A stretch of DNA of 42,116 nucleotides, from contig JADIYW010000032.1 in the NCBI GenBank assembly GCA_016705125.1, positions 1 to 42,116 on the forward strand, written 5' to 3'. Numbering within the stretch: the stretch's first letter is position 1; every line of letters begins with the position of its first letter. Under the pieces are notes generated by a model. That model saw only the letters and a list, made by a program, of their open reading frames with translations. It was not told the DNA's origin and did not search any database. This DNA comes from Bacteroidota bacterium. Its GTDB lineage: Bacteria > Bacteroidota > Bacteroidia > Chitinophagales > JADIYW01. Of the stretch, positions 32,919 to 41,852 are shown in pieces. The position numbers and the translations under genes were made by a program.

Positions 32919-35009
32919 ATGAATTTATTACTTTCCTATCCATGGTGGTTTGTTCTATTTTGCCTTTTATTGGGTTTGGGATATGCTTTTTTATTATATT
33001 TTTGGAGAAATACAACTGTAGAAAAAACAGACAAAAAATATAACTTTTTACTTGCCTTTTTACGTTTTATTGCCGTTTCATTAATTTCTTTTTTATTATT
33101 ATCACCACTGATAAAAACCAAAAATTCGGAGATTGATAAGCCAATTTTAATCTTTGCAAAAGACAATACCATGTCGGTTGGGATTAAGTTATCCAAAGAA
33201 GAAAAAAAGGCATTTGAACAAGATTGGAATGAATTGATTTCAAAATTGTCTAAAAAATATACGATTAAAAAGTACAATTTTTCTGATCACCTTAATGATA
33301 TTGAAACGAATAATTTTTCTGGAAAAGAAACAGATATTTCCACTTCACTCAATGAAATAATAGAAAGACATGCCAATCAAAATATCGGTGGGGTAGTATT
33401 GGCAACTGATGGAATATTTAACAAAGGAATAAGCCCACTTTATACAGAATCGGCAAAAAATTTTCCTATTTTTTCAGTTGCCTTAGGAGATACAACAGTA
33501 CAAAAAGATTTGTTTTTAAATGGATTGGCTTATAGTGAGGTCGTTTATTTGGGCGATCAATTTAATTTGAATATAAATGTAAGGGGCAACTATTTGCAAA
33601 ACAATACAACCCTTTTACAAGTAACAGATCAAGATGGTAGATTGGTTTATAATACTTCAATTAATATCAATTCCAATGATTTTATTTGGACAGGAAATGT
33701 AGTATTGAATGCCAATAAATCAGGAGTATTGAGGTTTGATATAAAATTAAAAACGGTAAGCGGAGAAACGATTTTGAGCAATAATAATTCAGCAGCATAT
33801 GTTGAGGTATTGGATGCAAGACAGAAAATTCTAATGCTTTTTGATGCTCCACATCCTGATGTAAAAGCTTTGAGGTATGTAATTGAACAGAATAAAAATT
33901 ACCAGTTTGAGGCAAAAATGATTCAAGAATTTTCGGGGAGTTTAAGTGATTATGGACTAATTATTCTTCATGGACTACCATCTAAAACGAATAAAATTCA
34001 AAGTGTTTTGGCGGAAGCAAATAATCTAAAGAAGTCAGTTTTATTTATTTTATCAGGCAATACGGATGTAAATGCATTTAATCTGGCACAAAAATCACTT
34101 ACTATATCTACAAGTGGAAAAAGTGGCAACGACGCTTTGGCAAGGTTTAAACCTAATTTTTCAAAATTTATAATTGCGCCAGAAACCGTTGCACAAATAG
34201 AACAATTTCCTCCATTGTTGGTGCCATTTGGCCAGTATAAAATGTCTGCAAGTGCGGAGATTGCATTTACCCAAAAAATAGGAAATGTAATGACAGAAAA
34301 TCCAATACTACTATTAGACCAAAATTTGAATCAAAGGTTGGGCATTATTGCAGGAGAAGGGATTTGGCGATGGAGAATGGAGAATTATGACCAAAAAGAA
34401 AATACGGTTGCATTTGATGATTTATTTGGAAAAATAATACAATTTCTTTCGGTAAAAGGCGATAACAGGAAGTTTAAATTAAAAGTGAATAAAAGAATAT
34501 TTAGCGAAAACGAAAGCATAAGATTAGATGCAGAATTATTTAATGAAAGTTTTCAATTGATAAATAATGCAGCAGTCAGTTTGAGTGTAAGTTCTAATAA
34601 TGGATATAAAGGCAAGTATTTAATGGAAAAGGTATTTAATGCTTATTCGTTAGATGTTGGTCAATTGGCGGATGGCGATTATAAAGCGATTGCAATTACC
34701 AATTCGAATGGTAAATCGCTGCAATCAGAGGTTCGTTTTTCTGTAAAGCCAATAGATATAGAAACAATGCGATTGCAAGCCGATCATGGAATGTTGGCGA
34801 ATTTGGCCAAAATATCGGGTGGAAAAATGGTTTTGCCAAAACAAATAAATAGCCTAGAAAATGAAATATTAAACAATAAGTCGATAAAGCCAATTGTGTA
34901 TGATTTTTATAAAACAAAGTCATTAATTGATCTGAAATGGCTGTTTTTTATTGCCATATTTTGTTTGGGAATTGAGTGGTTTATAAGAAAATATAGAGGT
35001 GGATTTTAG
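32919..35009 (+). CDS. Membrane-anchored VWA-like protein, function unknown
   Basis: The 696-aa protein has two N-terminal membrane segments (about 7-27 and 44-63), a large periplasmic part and a C-terminal membrane segment (about 672-688) ending in RKYRGGF. A von Willebrand A-like region begins at about residue 74 (PILIFAKDNTMSVG, with VVLATDGIFNKG near 156). The MIDAS-type DxSxS is changed to DNTMS, so metal binding is doubtful. A later stretch (LMLFDAPHPDVKALRYVIEQ) resembles the glutamine-amidotransferase-like part of large BatA-like proteins of Bacteroidota. The role is unknown, perhaps envelope related. Confidence 0.8.
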   Translation: MNLLLSYPWWFVLFCLLLGLGYAFLLYFWRNTTVEKTDKKYNFLLAFLRFIAVSLISFLLLSPLIKTKNSEIDKPILIFAKDNTMSVGIKLSKEEKKAFEQDWNELISKLSKKYTIKKYNFSDHLNDIETNNFSGKETDISTSLNEIIERHANQNIGGVVLATDGIFNKGISPLYTESAKNFPIFSVALGDTTVQKDLFLNGLAYSEVVYLGDQFNLNINVRGNYLQNNTTLLQVTDQDGRLVYNTSININSNDFIWTGNVVLNANKSGVLRFDIKLKTVSGETILSNNNSAAYVEVLDARQKILMLFDAPHPDVKALRYVIEQNKNYQFEAKMIQEFSGSLSDYGLIILHGLPSKTNKIQSVLAEANNLKKSVLFILSGNTDVNAFNLAQKSLTISTSGKSGNDALARFKPNFSKFIIAPETVAQIEQFPPLLVPFGQYKMSASAEIAFTQKIGNVMTENPILLLDQNLNQRLGIIAGEGIWRWRMENYDQKENTVAFDDLFGKIIQFLSVKGDNRKFKLKVNKRIFSENESIRLDAELFNESFQLINNAAVSLSVSSNNGYKGKYLMEKVFNAYSLDVGQLADGDYKAIAITNSNGKSLQSEVRFSVKPIDIETMRLQADHGMLANLAKISGGKMVLPKQINSLENEILNNKSIKPIVYDFYKTKSLIDLKWLFFIAIFCLGIEWFIRKYRGGF

Positions 35010-35092
35010 GATTTTTCTTTATTTTTTATGATTGCCTTTTTATAAATATTAGCTTTAACGTATTAAATAAAAGAACAATAAAAATCTGTAGT

Positions 35093-37549
35093 TTGTTTTC
35101 CGACAAAACGAAATATATAAAAGTAATATTGCCGCTAGCCATGCCAAATTTACTTACTTATGCCGTTCCAAAATCATTGGAAGATGAAATTGTGATAGGG
35201 AAAAGGGTAGAAGTGCAACTTGGTAAACGGAAAATGTATGCAGCCATTGTCCATTCAATAGATGAAAATCCATCAAAAGATTACCCAATAAAATCTATTG
35301 TCGATATTATCGATTTGGAACCCATTGTTCAGGAGCAACATTTGGTTTTTTGGACGTGGATGGCCGATTATTATATGTGTACACTAGGTGAAGTGATGGA
35401 TGCAGCCTTACCATCTGCATTTAAACTGAATAGCGAAACATCCTATTGTAAACATCCAAGCAATGAGATTGACCCACAAGATTTAAATGATGATGAATTT
35501 TTGATTTATGAAGCTTTGAGTTTTCAGGATCAATTGTCATTTATTGATATCCAGCAGATTACACAAAGGAAAACGATTGGAAAATTATTAAAAAGCCTAA
35601 TTGAAAAGGGCGTTATTTTTCCGAAGGAATCATTAGTTGAGCGATATTTGCCAAAAACCCAAACGATAGTAGAGTTAGAATCTTTGTATAAGAATGATTC
35701 GAAGGCGCTGAAAAGTATATTTGATGAATGGAAGGGAGCGCCAAAACAAATGGAATTATTGCTTTCTTTTTTTGATTTGTCAAAAGGGAAAATGGAAGTG
35801 TTGAAGAGTGATTTATTGAAACGGACAAATGCATCGCCCAGCTCATTAGATAGTTTGGTAAAAAAGGGTGTTTTCAAAACCATTATAAAACAAGTTGATA
35901 GAATAGATTTTGGGGTGGAGAAATGGGACGATAAAGTTGAATTGTCGAATGATCAAAAAACAGCAAAGGAAAAAATAGATTCCGTCTTCCAAGCGCAAAA
36001 TATTGCGCTGCTACACGGTGTTACTAGTTCGGGTAAAACCCTCATTTACGTAGAATTGATAAAAGAGACCTTAAAAAAAGGGCAGACTGTTTTATTTATG
36101 GTTCCCGAAATAGCGCTCACCACGCAATTAGTGAATCGGTTAAAAGTACAGATAGGAGAAATTGGCGTTTACCATTCTAAATTTAATCCTGCGGAGCGGG
36201 TGGAGACATGGAATAAAGTAAACAGTGGAAAGTTGAGAATAGTAGTAGGGCCACGGTCGGCATTATTTTTACCATTCAAAAATTTGGGATTAATAATCGT
36301 CGATGAGGAGCACGATGCATCCTATAAGCAAAACGACTTGTCGCCGCGGTTTCAAGGGAGAGATTCCGCCATTGTAATGGGAAATCAGGTGGGTGCGAAA
36401 GTAATATTGGGTTCGGCTACACCATCGTTAGAGAGTTATTATAATGCCAAAAAGGGAAAATTTGGATTAGTAGAATTGAGTGGGCGCTATGGAGATGTGC
36501 AGATGCCGAAATTAGAATTCATTAATTTGACCGCTGCAAGGCGGCAAAAAGAGATAACAGGAGCCATTACCTTTCAACTAAAAGAAGCCATTGAGGAGAC
36601 ATTAGCGAGAAGGGGGCAGGTGATATTGTTTCACAATCGGCGGGGTTTTGCGCCTTATTTATCTTGTTCGACGTGCAATTGGATACCGTTTTGTAAAAAT
36701 TGCGATGTTAGTCTTACCTATCATAAATTCACAAACGATTTGCGGTGTCATTATTGTGGGTTTCGACAAACACCACCTACACAATGTGGGGCATGTGGAT
36801 CGGCAGGTATAGAACAGAAAGGAATGGGTACAGAGCGAATCGAGGACGATTTGAAATTATTGTTTCCTGAAGCAAGAATTGCAAGGATGGACCATGATAC
36901 CGTAAAAACAAAACGAGGGCACGAGAAAATAATACAACAATTAGAAGAAAGAGAAATAGACATATTGGTAGGTACGCAGATGGTGACCAAAGGCTTGGAT
37001 TTTGGAAATATAGAACTAGTAGGCGTTATAAATGCAGACGCATTATTGTTTTTTCCAGATTTTAGGGCTACCGAAAGAGCGTTTCAGATGATCATGCAAG
37101 TAGCAGGAAGAGCAGGAAGGAGAGTGACGCAGGGTAAAGTATTTGTTCAAATAGGAGATTTAAATCATCCCTTGGTTAGCTTTTTGGAGCATGGAGTTTA
37201 CGAGCCTTTTTTTCTGAAAGAAATACAAGAGAGAGTCAATTTTTTATATCCACCATTAGTTCGACTAATAAAAATTACCCTTAAAGACAAAGAAGAGCGG
37301 AAAGTAAATTTAGCGGCATCGCATTTTGCGAATGGATTAAAAATAATATTAAACAATAAAGTTGTTGGGCCAAACACGCCAGTGGTTGGAAGAGTTCAAA
37401 ATTGGTTCATAAGAGAGATACTATTAAAATTGCCAAAAGATGCTACCTACTTGGCAGATGCAAAAAGAGGGATAAAAGAGCAAATTAGTTTTTTAAATCA
37501 GTATGCAGATTTTAAGCAAACGAAGGTGGTGGTCGATGTGGATGTTTAG
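35093..37549 (+). CDS. priA: Primosomal protein N' (replication-restart helicase)
   Basis: The 818-aa protein has the N-terminal 3'-DNA-binding domain (YIKVILPLAMPNLLTYAVPK), Walker A GVTSSGKT (309-316), DEEH box (404-407), GSATPSLES, a helicase C-terminal motif (QVAGRAGR) and the zinc-binding insert CSTCNWIPFCKNCDVSL, CHYCG, CGACG. PriA restarts stalled replication forks. The start is TTG at 35093; the next ATG (in PLAMPNLL) would remove part of the DNA-binding domain. It stands apart, 83 bases after the VWA-like gene, with a 393-base gap downstream. Confidence 0.96.
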   Translation: MFSDKTKYIKVILPLAMPNLLTYAVPKSLEDEIVIGKRVEVQLGKRKMYAAIVHSIDENPSKDYPIKSIVDIIDLEPIVQEQHLVFWTWMADYYMCTLGEVMDAALPSAFKLNSETSYCKHPSNEIDPQDLNDDEFLIYEALSFQDQLSFIDIQQITQRKTIGKLLKSLIEKGVIFPKESLVERYLPKTQTIVELESLYKNDSKALKSIFDEWKGAPKQMELLLSFFDLSKGKMEVLKSDLLKRTNASPSSLDSLVKKGVFKTIIKQVDRIDFGVEKWDDKVELSNDQKTAKEKIDSVFQAQNIALLHGVTSSGKTLIYVELIKETLKKGQTVLFMVPEIALTTQLVNRLKVQIGEIGVYHSKFNPAERVETWNKVNSGKLRIVVGPRSALFLPFKNLGLIIVDEEHDASYKQNDLSPRFQGRDSAIVMGNQVGAKVILGSATPSLESYYNAKKGKFGLVELSGRYGDVQMPKLEFINLTAARRQKEITGAITFQLKEAIEETLARRGQVILFHNRRGFAPYLSCSTCNWIPFCKNCDVSLTYHKFTNDLRCHYCGFRQTPPTQCGACGSAGIEQKGMGTERIEDDLKLLFPEARIARMDHDTVKTKRGHEKIIQQLEEREIDILVGTQMVTKGLDFGNIELVGVINADALLFFPDFRATERAFQMIMQVAGRAGRRVTQGKVFVQIGDLNHPLVSFLEHGVYEPFFLKEIQERVNFLYPPLVRLIKITLKDKEERKVNLAASHFANGLKIILNNKVVGPNTPVVGRVQNWFIREILLKLPKDATYLADAKRGIKEQISFLNQYADFKQTKVVVDVDV

Positions 37550-37785
37550 GAGGGAGGAGTCCGCTGTAGTCGGTCCGCAGTCCACGGTGGGGAAGGAGCA
37601 GGAGGTCTCATAGCTCACGGTTGACAGTTCACCGCAGTTAGGTTTTTAATACAACTCTTTTGTTCATTCGCTAATTATTTCATTATTTAATTTTTTCTTT
37701 CTTGATTCTTGTTTCTAAAAATCTTGACTCCATTAAACATTAAGCATTCAACATTAAGCATTCAACATTTTTAAACTATTGAATC
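37550..37785. repeat. Simple-sequence intergenic tract between priA and dnaK
   Basis: The first part (37550-37640) is GC-richer and built from degenerate words such as GTCCGCAGTCCACGGT, CTCACGGTTGACAGTTCAC and GCAGTT. The second part (about 37695-37775) has CTTGATTCTTG and repeated CATTAAGCATTCAACATTAAG. Both are Bacteroidota-style simple spacers. No gene is seen in this region. Confidence 0.5.
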
Positions 37786-37803
37786 TATTAAACATTTGCA
37801 CTA

Positions 37804-37830
37804 GACAAAAAAGCGTTCCGCCTTTTTGTC
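37804..37830 (+). terminator. Hairpin, possible terminator
   Basis: Arms GACAAAAAAGCG and CGCCTTTTTGTC pair around a short TTC loop with two bulged bases. It lies 255 bases after priA and 113 before dnaK. A T-run is inside the stem rather than after it, so its role as a terminator is uncertain; it may be a small repeat element. Confidence 0.4.
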
Positions 37831-37896
37831 ATATCCCATTTTTCTAATTAACAATATCTTATACATTTAATGCCAATATTACATGCTATTATGGTA

Positions 37897-37912
37897 TGGC
37901 ACATCTATTGTA
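37897..37912 (+). promoter_or_regulatory. dnaK: Candidate sigma-54 promoter of dnaK
   Basis: TGGCAC-N5-TTGTA matches the sigma-54 consensus (TGGCAC-N5-TTGC(A/T)) except for GT in place of GC at -12. GG and GT are separated by the required 10 bases. The predicted start near 37922 leaves a leader of about 20 bases before the ATG. No TAnnTTTG element is seen in the 120 bases upstream of dnaK. Confidence 0.45.
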
Positions 37913-37942
37913 CATTGATAGGAAATTTAAAAAAAACAAAAA

Positions 37943-39847
37943 ATGGGAAAAATAATTGGAATTGACTTAGGAACAACCAACTCTTGCGTAGCCGTAATGG
38001 AAGGAAGCGAGCCAGTGGTAATTACAAATGAAGAAGGAAGAAGAACCCTACCATCGGTAGTAGGTTTTTTACAAAATGGAGAACGAAAAGTAGGAGATTC
38101 AGCAAAGCGACAGGCTATTACAAATCCTACAAATACCGTATCGTCTATTAAACGATTTATGGGAAAAAGGTATAGCGAAATCACTACCGAAGCCGACAGA
38201 GCAGCTTATAAAGTAGAACGTGGCGATAATGATACAGTAAGAGTTAGACTACACGACAGATTATATACTGCACAAGAAATTTCAGCAATTATACTACAAA
38301 AATGTAAAAAAATTGCAGAAGACTATTTAGGTCACGATGTAACAGAAGCGGTGATAACCGTGCCTGCTTATTTCAACGACTCTGAACGTCAGGCTACAAA
38401 AGAAGCAGGACAAATTGCAGGTTTGGATGTAAAACGAATCATCAATGAACCAACTGCAGCAGCATTGGCTTATGGTTTGGATAAAGCGCATAAAGACATG
38501 ACCATCGCAGTGTACGACTTAGGTGGTGGAACATTCGACGTTTCCGTTTTAGAATTGGGAGATGGTGTGTTTGAAGTAAAATCAACCAATGGTGATGTGC
38601 ATTTAGGTGGAGATGATTTCGACCAAATATTAATCGACTGGTTGGCGAATGAGTTCAAATCAGAAGAAAATATCGATTTAAGAAAAGATCCAAGCGCCTT
38701 ACAAAGATTGAAAGAAGCAGCTGAAAAAGCAAAAATTGAATTATCTAGTTCAACTGAAACTGAAGTTAACTTGCCATACATTACAGCGGTAGATGGCGTT
38801 CCAAAACACTTAGTTAAAAAGATATCAAGAGCAAAATTCGACCAGCTAACTGAAGCATTGGTAGAAAGAACATTAGAGCCATGCCGAAAAGCATTGAAAG
38901 ATGCAGGCTTGAATCCAAACCAAATCGACGAAGTAATATTAGTGGGTGGTTCTACAAGGATACCAAGAATACAAGAAGTAGTAGAGAAGTTTTTTGGTAA
39001 AAAACCGTCAAAAGGAGTAAATCCTGATGAAGTAGTAGCAATCGGTGCTGCCATACAAGGTGGCGTATTAAGTGGAGATGTGAAAGATGTTTTATTATTA
39101 GACGTTACACCTTTATCATTCGGAATTGAAACCTATGGTGGAATATTTACCAGATTGATAGAGTCGAATACAACCATACCCACCAAAAAATCAGAGACAT
39201 TCTCCACTGCATCCGACAATCAGCCATCAGTACAAATCAATGTATTGCAAGGCGAGCGACCAATGGCAAAAGACAATAGATCGATAGGTATGTTCCATTT
39301 AGATGGCATTCCGCCAGCGCCAAGAGGTGTTCCTCAAGTTGAAGTTACCTTTGATATAGATGCAAATGGTATACTGAGTGTAACGGCAAAAGACAAAGGA
39401 ACTGGGCGTGAGCAGAATATCAGAATCACTGCTAGTACAGGTTTGTCGAAAGAGGAGATTGAAAAAATGAAAGCAGAAGCAAAAGCAAATGAGGCTTCAG
39501 ACAAAGAGGCGAAAGAAAAAGTAGAGAAATTGAATGAAGCAGATAATTTGATTTTCCAAACAGAAAAACAGCTGAAAGAATTTGGAGATAAGATACCTGC
39601 AGACAAAAAAGCTACAATTGAAAGTGCTGTAGAGCGTTTGAAAGAAGCACATAAAAATCAAGATATAGTTGCCATCGATGCAGCATTAGCAGAATTGAAC
39701 AATGCTTGGCAGGCAGCGTCGCAAGACATGTATGCCGCAGGAGTAACAGGCAATGAGCAACAAGAAAATGGACAAGGCGGCGGCGATAACCAAGGCAGTG
39801 GACAAGAAGATAATGTGCAAGATGTAGAATTTGAAGAAGTAAAATAA
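37943..39847 (+). CDS. dnaK: Chaperone DnaK (Hsp70)
   Basis: The 634-aa Hsp70 carries all three signatures: IGIDLGTTNSC (4-14), VYDLGGGTFDVSVLE near 190 and VILVGGSTRIPRIQEV near 332. The linker DVLLLDVTPLSFGIETYGG is intact. The C-terminal tail is Gly/Gln/Asn-rich and ends DVEFEEVK, the usual bacterial form for binding partners. It refolds proteins with DnaJ and GrpE, which are not in this window. A strong terminator follows; the upstream region has a sigma-54-like element. Confidence 0.98.
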   Translation: MGKIIGIDLGTTNSCVAVMEGSEPVVITNEEGRRTLPSVVGFLQNGERKVGDSAKRQAITNPTNTVSSIKRFMGKRYSEITTEADRAAYKVERGDNDTVRVRLHDRLYTAQEISAIILQKCKKIAEDYLGHDVTEAVITVPAYFNDSERQATKEAGQIAGLDVKRIINEPTAAALAYGLDKAHKDMTIAVYDLGGGTFDVSVLELGDGVFEVKSTNGDVHLGGDDFDQILIDWLANEFKSEENIDLRKDPSALQRLKEAAEKAKIELSSSTETEVNLPYITAVDGVPKHLVKKISRAKFDQLTEALVERTLEPCRKALKDAGLNPNQIDEVILVGGSTRIPRIQEVVEKFFGKKPSKGVNPDEVVAIGAAIQGGVLSGDVKDVLLLDVTPLSFGIETYGGIFTRLIESNTTIPTKKSETFSTASDNQPSVQINVLQGERPMAKDNRSIGMFHLDGIPPAPRGVPQVEVTFDIDANGILSVTAKDKGTGREQNIRITASTGLSKEEIEKMKAEAKANEASDKEAKEKVEKLNEADNLIFQTEKQLKEFGDKIPADKKATIESAVERLKEAHKNQDIVAIDAALAELNNAWQAASQDMYAAGVTGNEQQENGQGGGDNQGSGQEDNVQDVEFEEVK

Positions 39848-39865
39848 AATTATTTTTTTAGCAAG

Positions 39866-39903
39866 AAAAATCCCTTTCAATAAAATATTGGAAGGGATTT
39901 TTT
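39866..39903 (+). terminator. Intrinsic terminator of dnaK
   Basis: Arms AAAAATCCCTTTCAATA and TATTGGAAGGGATTTTT with a short AA loop and a T-run, 19 bases after the dnaK stop. Confidence 0.9.
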
Positions 39904-40157
39904 CGTTTATAACAACAAAGAATTATACCAAACATAATTATAAAATGGTCCATAAATGCGACTTAATTTTTGTTAAGAAGATAAAAAAAAATTGTTGCAT
40001 ATCAATTAGATACGGAACTATTTTTTGAAGATTTATTGGTGAAAAAGGACGAGCAGAATGGACTATTTTGTAGTTATATTTGGTATTATCGCTCAATCAA
40101 GCGAAAAAAATGGAATATATTTAGTTATATTTGAAAAAAGTTAAACAAAAGCATCAA
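39904..40157. other. Intergenic region with a duplicated -7-like element
   Basis: The word TAGTTATATTTG occurs twice (40071-40082 and 40122-40133); each contains a TATATTTG -7 element. The second lies 24 bases before the ATG at 40158 and probably drives the barrel-protein gene. No clear TTTG -33 box accompanies either. Nothing else is seen. Confidence 0.45.
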
Positions 40158-40833
40158 ATGAAAAAAATTACATTAGCAATTATAGGCCTTTTCTTCTTTT
40201 TACAATTGACCGCCCAAACGGAAGTAGGAATAAGAGTAGGCACAAACATTTCAAAGGTAAGCAGCCGAAATGGGGGAGCAGCAGGTAATGCTACCGCTTT
40301 AATCGATATTGCGCTGCCCGTCAGAATTGGAATAACCAAAGGTTTGTTTATAATGCCCGAATTGCATTTTATTCAAAAAGGACAAAAACTCAACTTTACC
40401 GATATAGGTGGAATTGAAAGTAGGGGTAAATATTTTACAAATTATATCGAATTGCCCGTTTTATTGGGCTACGGCTTTGGTGCGTCCGATGACTTTTTTA
40501 CCTTTTATGGCGCAGTAGGGCCATTTGTGGGCTATGCCATTTCGAGCCGAGTAGTTTCGAATATAGGCAGCGGCGATAAACTGAGACAAAAAAGTCGAAT
40601 TCGACAATAGTTACGATGGCGATTTGAGTAAAGATAGGCGCATCGATGCCGGATTGGCCGCAGGAGCTGGTATTGGCTTATTGGCAGGGCCTGGCAAAGT
40701 TACCTTCGACCTAAGGATGAATTTCGACATGTTAGATGCCCGCAAGTTTCAAAACGAACAACCCAATGGTTACCAAGGCACCTTCAACTTTGGATTTGGA
40801 ATAGGTGTTGGTTATAATTTTATAATCAATTAA
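40158..40833 (+). pseudogene. Outer-membrane beta-barrel protein, one frameshift
   Basis: The signal peptide is MKKITLAIIGLFFFLQLTAQ. The frame then reads EVGIRVGTNISKVS, GLFIMPELHFIQKG, NYIELPVLLGYGFG and FTFYGAVGPFVGYAIS, typical of PorT-like outer-membrane barrels (OMP_b-brl_2). It stops at 40608-40610 after a shift in the A6 run at 40588-40593. With one A removed, it continues KVEFDNSYDGDLSKDRRIDA, GLLAGPGKVTFDLRMNF and ends FGFGIGVGYNFIIN at 40833, about 225 aa in all. The TTG at 40131 lies in the promoter element, so the ATG at 40158 is the start. A homopolymer indel points to sequencing error. Confidence 0.8.
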
Positions 40834-41015
40834 ACCCAGATTACGCATTAGGATTTGTAATGAAAGCCAAAAGGGCAATAAAATATAGTGCTGCCAGAAC
40901 AATTTTAAATGCAGGAATAGCATCGTTATTTTAAATTTGAAATTGGAGTAAGTGCTATATTTTGCAGTCATTTTGGATTTTAATAAATTTCTAATGCGGA
41001 ATCTGGGTTAAACCC
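40830..41015. mobile_element. Inverted-repeat-bounded element, possible IS remnant
   Basis: A 19-base inverted repeat with one mismatch, AACCCAGATT(A/C)CGCATTAG, bounds about 185 bases; weaker symmetry extends another 15 bases inward. The left arm begins at the stop codon of the barrel gene. On the minus strand the interior gives MTAKYSTYSNFKFKI in one frame and PAFKIVLAALYFIALLAFIT in another, as if the two ends of a longer coding region had been joined by an internal deletion. No transposase motif is preserved, so the class of element is unknown. Confidence 0.45.
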
Positions 41016-41040
41016 AAAAAATAGTAGAGAAAAGGTTTTT

Positions 41041-41178
41041 TACTTAAAATTTCATTTGGGCGTGCCCACTTCTTAGGTCGTGGTCAGGCTTCCGAATGGT
41101 CGGAACGCTCCAAGTCCTCACTCCTGCGTCGTTGCGGGCTTTTCCGCTCTATCCTTCACGCGGGGGAAGAGAGATAGA
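41041..41178. repeat. GC-rich repeat element of Bacteroidota type
   Basis: This GC-rich island holds the ordered words GGGCGTGCCC, GGTCAGGCTTCCGAATGG, GCGGGCTTTTCCGCTCTATC and CTTCACGCGGGGG. From memory, islands of this order recur between and beside mobile genes in Bacteroidota; no function is known to me. It ends directly before the recombinase remnant at 41187. Confidence 0.4.
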
Positions 41179-41186
41179 TTTGAGAA

Positions 41187-41404
41187 ATGATATTTGGGTG
41201 GAAATTTTTTAAATCAAAGATAAAGAAACCATTTACACTCCACTGGCTACGTCATAGCTATGCTACACACTTATTAGAAGCAGGCACCGACTTAAGGTAT
41301 AAACAAGAAATATTAGGACAAGGCAGTAGCAGAACTACTGAGATTTATACCCATGTAAGCAATTTAAGTATTCAAAAATCACATCTCCATTTGATAGTTT
41401 ATAA
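41187..41404 (+). pseudogene. Tyrosine recombinase/integrase, C-terminal remnant
   Basis: Only the C-terminal catalytic part of a phage-type integrase remains: FTLHWLRHSYATHLLEAGTD (box II His and Arg), EILGQGSSRTTEIYTHVS with the nucleophile Tyr in IYTHV. The usual LGH His is Gln here. The N-terminal core-binding domain and the box I Arg are missing. Adding one A to the A5 run at 41374-41378 restores the expected end IQKITSPFDSL with a stop at 41402-41404. It resembles Bacteroidota XerC/D-like integrases. The lack of the N-terminus means it is inactive as found; whether a GC-rich repeat insertion caused this is inference. Confidence 0.75.
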
Positions 41405-41443
41405 AAAAATGATACATTTGTTAAAAAAATAAAAGCTACCCAC

Positions 41444-41494
41444 TAGCGCATATCGTACCAACAGTAGGATGTATATGCGCTACGATGCGCATAT
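41444..41494. repeat. GCGCATAT hairpin after the recombinase remnant
   Basis: TAGCGCATAT (41444-41453) pairs with ATATGCGCTA (41473-41482), and a third TGCGCATAT follows at 41486-41494. The hairpin leads directly into GTTAGGTGC at 41501, so it could be the recombination-site region beside the integrase (an attI-like position), though this is only inferred. Confidence 0.45.
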
Positions 41495-41500
41495 AAACAA

Positions 41501-41635
41501 GTTAGGTGCAATTGAGCATTCGAGTAACTGATAAATAGTCTTTTTAACTTGAAAGTATAGATTTGAAACGGAAAAATATTTTATTTTCGTCAAGCCTTGC
41601 AAAGTAAAATTTGCTGAAAATATATTTTCAAAGCG
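41501..41635. repeat. Direct repeat, copy 1 (starts GTTAGGTGC)
   Basis: This copy has about 135 bases and is nearly identical to copy 2 at 41980-42116. Differences are mainly homopolymer lengths plus two or three substitutions near the start. GTTAGGT fits the GTTRRRY core at which integron integrases cut attC sites. An open frame without a start codon runs from 41553 to 41738 (61 codons, for example KPCKVKFAENIFSKRIRLKG); it is not called as a gene. Confidence 0.75.
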
Positions 41636-41654
41636 AATTCGCTTAAAAGGCTTG
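41591..41654. repeat. Stem-loop with nested palindrome
   Basis: CAAGCCTT at 41591-41598 and AAGGCTTG at 41647-41654 can pair, and a perfect AAGCGAATTCGCTT palindrome (41631-41644) lies within the loop. It straddles the end of repeat copy 1. Confidence 0.5.
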
Positions 41655-41852
41655 GCAGAAAGTTATAAGAAAAAGACAAAGTCAAGTTTTTTTATTCTAG
41701 GCGTTTCAAAATCTAGTTTTATTGTTACAAAAGACTAAGATTTAAAAAAGAGCTCCTATCATTGTTGTCTGATAAGAGACAATATTTTAAAATCATTTAT
41801 CTAGTATTCTTATGATGCAACAGTGCCTGTGTTTTAGTAAAATAAAACAACA

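Noticed and set aside
38470..39054. 194-aa open frame antisense to dnaK
   Set aside because: It lies fully inside a certain dnaK gene, has no recognisable domain and reads as Ser/Thr/Phe-rich text typical of the reverse complement of a conserved gene.
40732..40971. 79-aa minus-strand frame across the barrel gene end
   Set aside because: It runs through the inverted-repeat element and into the antisense of the barrel gene. Only its first residues may belong to an element-encoded protein.
41553..41738. 61-codon open frame inside the putative cassette
   Set aside because: It has no ATG, GTG or TTG near its beginning, lies in a region with probable homopolymer errors, and resembles no known protein.
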